DNA of 7,788 nucleotides from CAWBRT01 sp050015355 (GTDB lineage Bacteria; Acidobacteriota; Terriglobia; Terriglobales; Acidobacteriaceae): positions 1 to 7,788 of the forward strand of contig JBEKBO010000165.1 in assembly GCA_050015355.1 (NCBI GenBank). Reading direction: 5' to 3'. Within the stretch, counting starts at the first letter, position 1; every line of letters begins with the position of its first letter. This document shows, one piece after another, positions 6,124 to 7,788 of the stretch. The position numbers and the translations under genes are program-made. The notes beneath the pieces were generated by a model. It saw nothing but the letters and a program-made list of their open reading frames with translations. It was not told the DNA's origin and did no database searches.

Positions 6124-7428
6124 TCAGCGGGAAAGCTTTTCGGCCGGAGTCGTTCGCGGCTCGAAGATTTGCGGTCCAGCAAAACGAGCCAAAGAACCTA
6201 GTTCCTCCTCGAATCGCAAAGCACAGTTGTGTTTGCCGAGTCGTTCGCCTGATCTCGGCGCTCCGAACTTCACACATTGGGCACCCACTGCGACGGCAAT
6301 ATCAGTGATGGGGTCGTCGATGCTTCCTCCCGCCCTTCCTGAGCCAAAGACTTTGTACCCGTGTGCCTGTGCATAACGGGCTGCCTCGAGAGCCTCGGAA
6401 ATGGTCCCGACCTGGTTGGGCTTAAGCAGCATTGCATTCGCGGCCCCAAGCTCGACCGCACGCTTGAGGCGCTGCAGATTGGTTACAAGCAAATCATCGC
6501 CGACAATAATGGCCGGGATTCGACGGGTGATCTCCGCGAAACCCTCGAAGTCGTTCTCGTCCAGTGGATCTTCGATCATGAACAAATCGTATTTGCGGGC
6601 GAGGCCTTCGAGCAGGCCGATAAGGTCCTCTCGGCGCAAGAGTTTTCCGCAAAGATGGTACTGGCCGGTCGCGGAGTCATAGAACTCGCTGGCAGCGCAG
6701 TCCAAGCCAACCCGGCATTGGCCACCGTAGCCCGCCGCCTCCGCCGCTGTGAGCAGAAGTTCAAGCACCTCTCCAGGGTCGCTCGTGGGGACGCCATATC
6801 CGGCGGACGCACCGATATAGAGACGATCTCTGCCGTAGCGCCGCTTGATGACCTCGCCTAAAGCGGTATACACCTCGACACCGATCTGCAATGCTTCCGA
6901 GTATCGCTTGGCTGTCGCGGGTATGAGGTGAAATTCCTGTATCTCCAGTTGAGCGGCGGCAAACGACCCGCCATTGATCATGTTGAACATCGGTACCGGA
7001 AGCATGCAGACATCCGGCCCGCCCAAGTGCCGGTAAAGCGGCACATGCAGGGTCGCGGCCGCCGCGCGCGCCACGGCAATGGACACGCTGTAGATGGCAT
7101 TAGCGCCAAGCCGCGACTTGTTCGCGGTCCCGTCCAACTCGATCATCAGTTCGTCGATGGCCTTCTGGTCCATAACACTGCGACCCTTCAACACCGGAGA
7201 AATCACCTCCAGCACGTTGCGCACCGCGCGCTGAACGCCTAGTCCACCATAACGTTTGCCGCCATCCCGCAACACGAATGCCTCGTGTGCGCCGGTGGAA
7301 GTTCCGCATGGAGATGCGCCGCGTCCTAGCACGCCATCATTGGTGATAATGTCCACCTCGACCATGGGCCGTGCTTTGCTGTCCAAGATTTCGCGAGCCT
7401 TTATTCCCGTAATCACATCATTTGCCAT
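6124..7428 (-). CDS. Enolase-superfamily protein, divergent (active-site acid/base residues replaced)
   Basis: The 434 residues cover a full enolase fold and align along its whole length: REILDSKARPMVEVDI near the start, LDGTANKSRLGANAIYSVS (98-116), VPMFNMINGG (145-154), GLDCAASEFY (241-250), MIEDPLDENDF (284-294), VGDDLLVTN and LLKPNQVGT. Enolase interconverts 2-phosphoglycerate and phosphoenolpyruvate. In yeast numbering, the Mg2+ ligands Asp246, Glu295 and Asp320 are kept (Asp243, Glu286, Asp311), as are Glu168 (Glu165), general base Lys345 (Lys336), Arg374 (Arg365) and Lys396 (Lys387). Lost are Asp210-Glu211 (Ala207-Ser208), His159 (Phe156), His373 (Gly364) and Ser375 (Ala366). The normal GDEGG and SHRSGE motifs are therefore gone. 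It is probably not a housekeeping enolase, although it likely still binds metal and a 2-phosphoglycerate-like ligand. It follows a glycerate 2-kinase gene by 24 bases, which would supply 2-phosphoglycerate. A carboxyphosphonoenolpyruvate-synthase-like role is possible but unproven. The ATG is supported by a G-run upstream and by the family N-terminus. Confidence 0.88.
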   Translation of the reverse strand: MANDVITGIKAREILDSKARPMVEVDIITNDGVLGRGASPCGTSTGAHEAFVLRDGGKRYGGLGVQRAVRNVLEVISPVLKGRSVMDQKAIDELMIELDGTANKSRLGANAIYSVSIAVARAAAATLHVPLYRHLGGPDVCMLPVPMFNMINGGSFAAAQLEIQEFHLIPATAKRYSEALQIGVEVYTALGEVIKRRYGRDRLYIGASAGYGVPTSDPGEVLELLLTAAEAAGYGGQCRVGLDCAASEFYDSATGQYHLCGKLLRREDLIGLLEGLARKYDLFMIEDPLDENDFEGFAEITRRIPAIIVGDDLLVTNLQRLKRAVELGAANAMLLKPNQVGTISEALEAARYAQAHGYKVFGSGRAGGSIDDPITDIAVAVGAQCVKFGAPRSGERLGKHNCALRFEEELGSLARFAGPQIFEPRTTPAEKLSR

Positions 7429-7434
7429 CGATAT

Positions 7435-7440
7435 CCCCCC
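7435..7440 (-). promoter_or_regulatory. Ribosome binding site of the enolase-like gene
   Basis: On the minus strand a GGGGGGAT run ends about six bases before the ATG at 7428, within the 24-base gap after the kinase stop. It fixes the start and indicates that the two genes are translated from one transcript. Confidence 0.55.
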
Positions 7441-7452
7441 AAGTTGTTGGCG

Positions 7453-7788
7453 TCAGCTCAGCGCTTCGCCGGAAACATAAATAATATTCAGATCGCAGAC
7501 GTTGGTCCCCGTATTGCCCGTGCAAACGGCGTCGCCGACGGCTCGAAGAACCACCGAGCTGTCGTGTGTCACCAGCAACTTATATGGGTCCAAACCTTTT
7601 TCTCTTGCGCGCTCGATGGTGGTTCCGTCGACCAACCCTCCCGCGATCGCAGTAGGACCGTCGGTTCCATCGGTGTCCAAAGCGCACAAGCAAATACCGC
7701 GGTGGCCCGCAACTTCAAGGGCAAAGCCCAGGGCAAGTTCTTGCGAGGGACCGCCTTCGCCACATGCGCCTTCCACACGAGTGGTAGT
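7453..7788 (-). CDS. Glycerate 2-kinase (MOFRL family), C-terminal part
   Basis: The last 111 residues are visible; the gene starts beyond the right edge. They form the MOFRL domain of the GK-II/TtuD family: GEGGPSQELALGFALEVAG, then CALDTDGTDGPTAIAGGLVDG, ERAREKGLDPYKLL, HDSSVVLRAVGD, and the terminal TGNTGTNVCDLNIIYV. These enzymes phosphorylate D-glycerate at the 2-position with ATP in the cytoplasm, giving 2-phosphoglycerate, an entry from glyoxylate or tartronate semialdehyde into lower glycolysis. The conserved GTDGPT and TGTNV motifs are intact, so nothing visible suggests decay. The enolase-like gene starts 24 bases after this TGA on the same strand, making a likely operon in which the kinase product is handed to that protein. 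The MOFRL family assignment is strong; hydroxypyruvate reductase names sometimes given to relatives are historical misannotations. The N-terminal Rossmann-like domain is outside the window. Confidence 0.92.
   Translation of the reverse strand, partial: TTTRVEGACGEGGPSQELALGFALEVAGHRGICLCALDTDGTDGPTAIAGGLVDGTTIERAREKGLDPYKLLVTHDSSVVLRAVGDAVCTGNTGTNVCDLNIIYVSGEALS

Noticed and set aside
6361..6861. Plus-strand open frame of 166 codons opposite the enolase-like gene
   Set aside because: The opposite strand encodes an enolase-family protein with motifs throughout this span; the plus-strand product has no recognisable features and no ribosome binding site.
6124..7428. Naming the enolase-family gene eno
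   Set aside because: Several residues essential for enolase catalysis are replaced, so giving it the housekeeping symbol would imply an activity the sequence does not support.

Overview
The window looks like an accessory region of a proteobacterial chromosome (moderately high GC, Shine-Dalgarno-led genes, families common in beta- and gammaproteobacteria). The phylum-level assignment is inference; no rRNA or tRNA is present to anchor it. No CRISPR array or insertion sequence could be recognised.

Layout, left to right. (1) 1-273, plus strand: the last 90 codons of a PstS-type phosphate-binding protein, cut by the window edge. (2) About 275-1045, minus strand: a decayed GAF-GGDEF signalling gene, with pieces of both domains spread over three reading frames and two in-frame stops. 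(3) 1091-2113, minus strand: an intact phosphite dehydrogenase gene, ptxD. It is preceded at 2126-2320 by only the last 64 or so codons of a PtxC/PhnE-type permease, so the ptxABC importer expected there has been deleted within this window. (4) 2515-6011, plus strand: a two-gene ABC transporter operon. Its ATPase is a three-part fusion (MgtE_N-like helical domain, NrtD/SsuB/TauB-type ATPase, AAA-associated C-terminal domain). It is joined by a one-base stop/start overlap to a double-length permease; no substrate-binding protein is encoded beside it. (5) 6124-7788, minus strand: a glycerate 2-kinase (3' part only) followed 24 bases later by an enolase-family protein.

How the genes may work together. 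PtxD oxidises phosphite to phosphate and PstS captures phosphate, so the left half reads as a partly eroded phosphorus-scavenging region. In the right half, glycerate 2-kinase makes 2-phosphoglycerate, the substrate of enolase. However, the enolase-like protein keeps the metal ligands and Lys345/Lys396 equivalents and has lost Glu211, His159 and His373 (yeast numbering). It is therefore unlikely to be an ordinary glycolytic enolase and may use 2-phosphoglycerate in another reaction. One precedent is carboxyphosphonoenolpyruvate synthase, an enolase homologue of phosphinothricin biosynthesis that uses 2-phosphoglycerate. The most promising leads are this enolase-like protein with its kinase partner and the MgtE_N-ATPase fusion.
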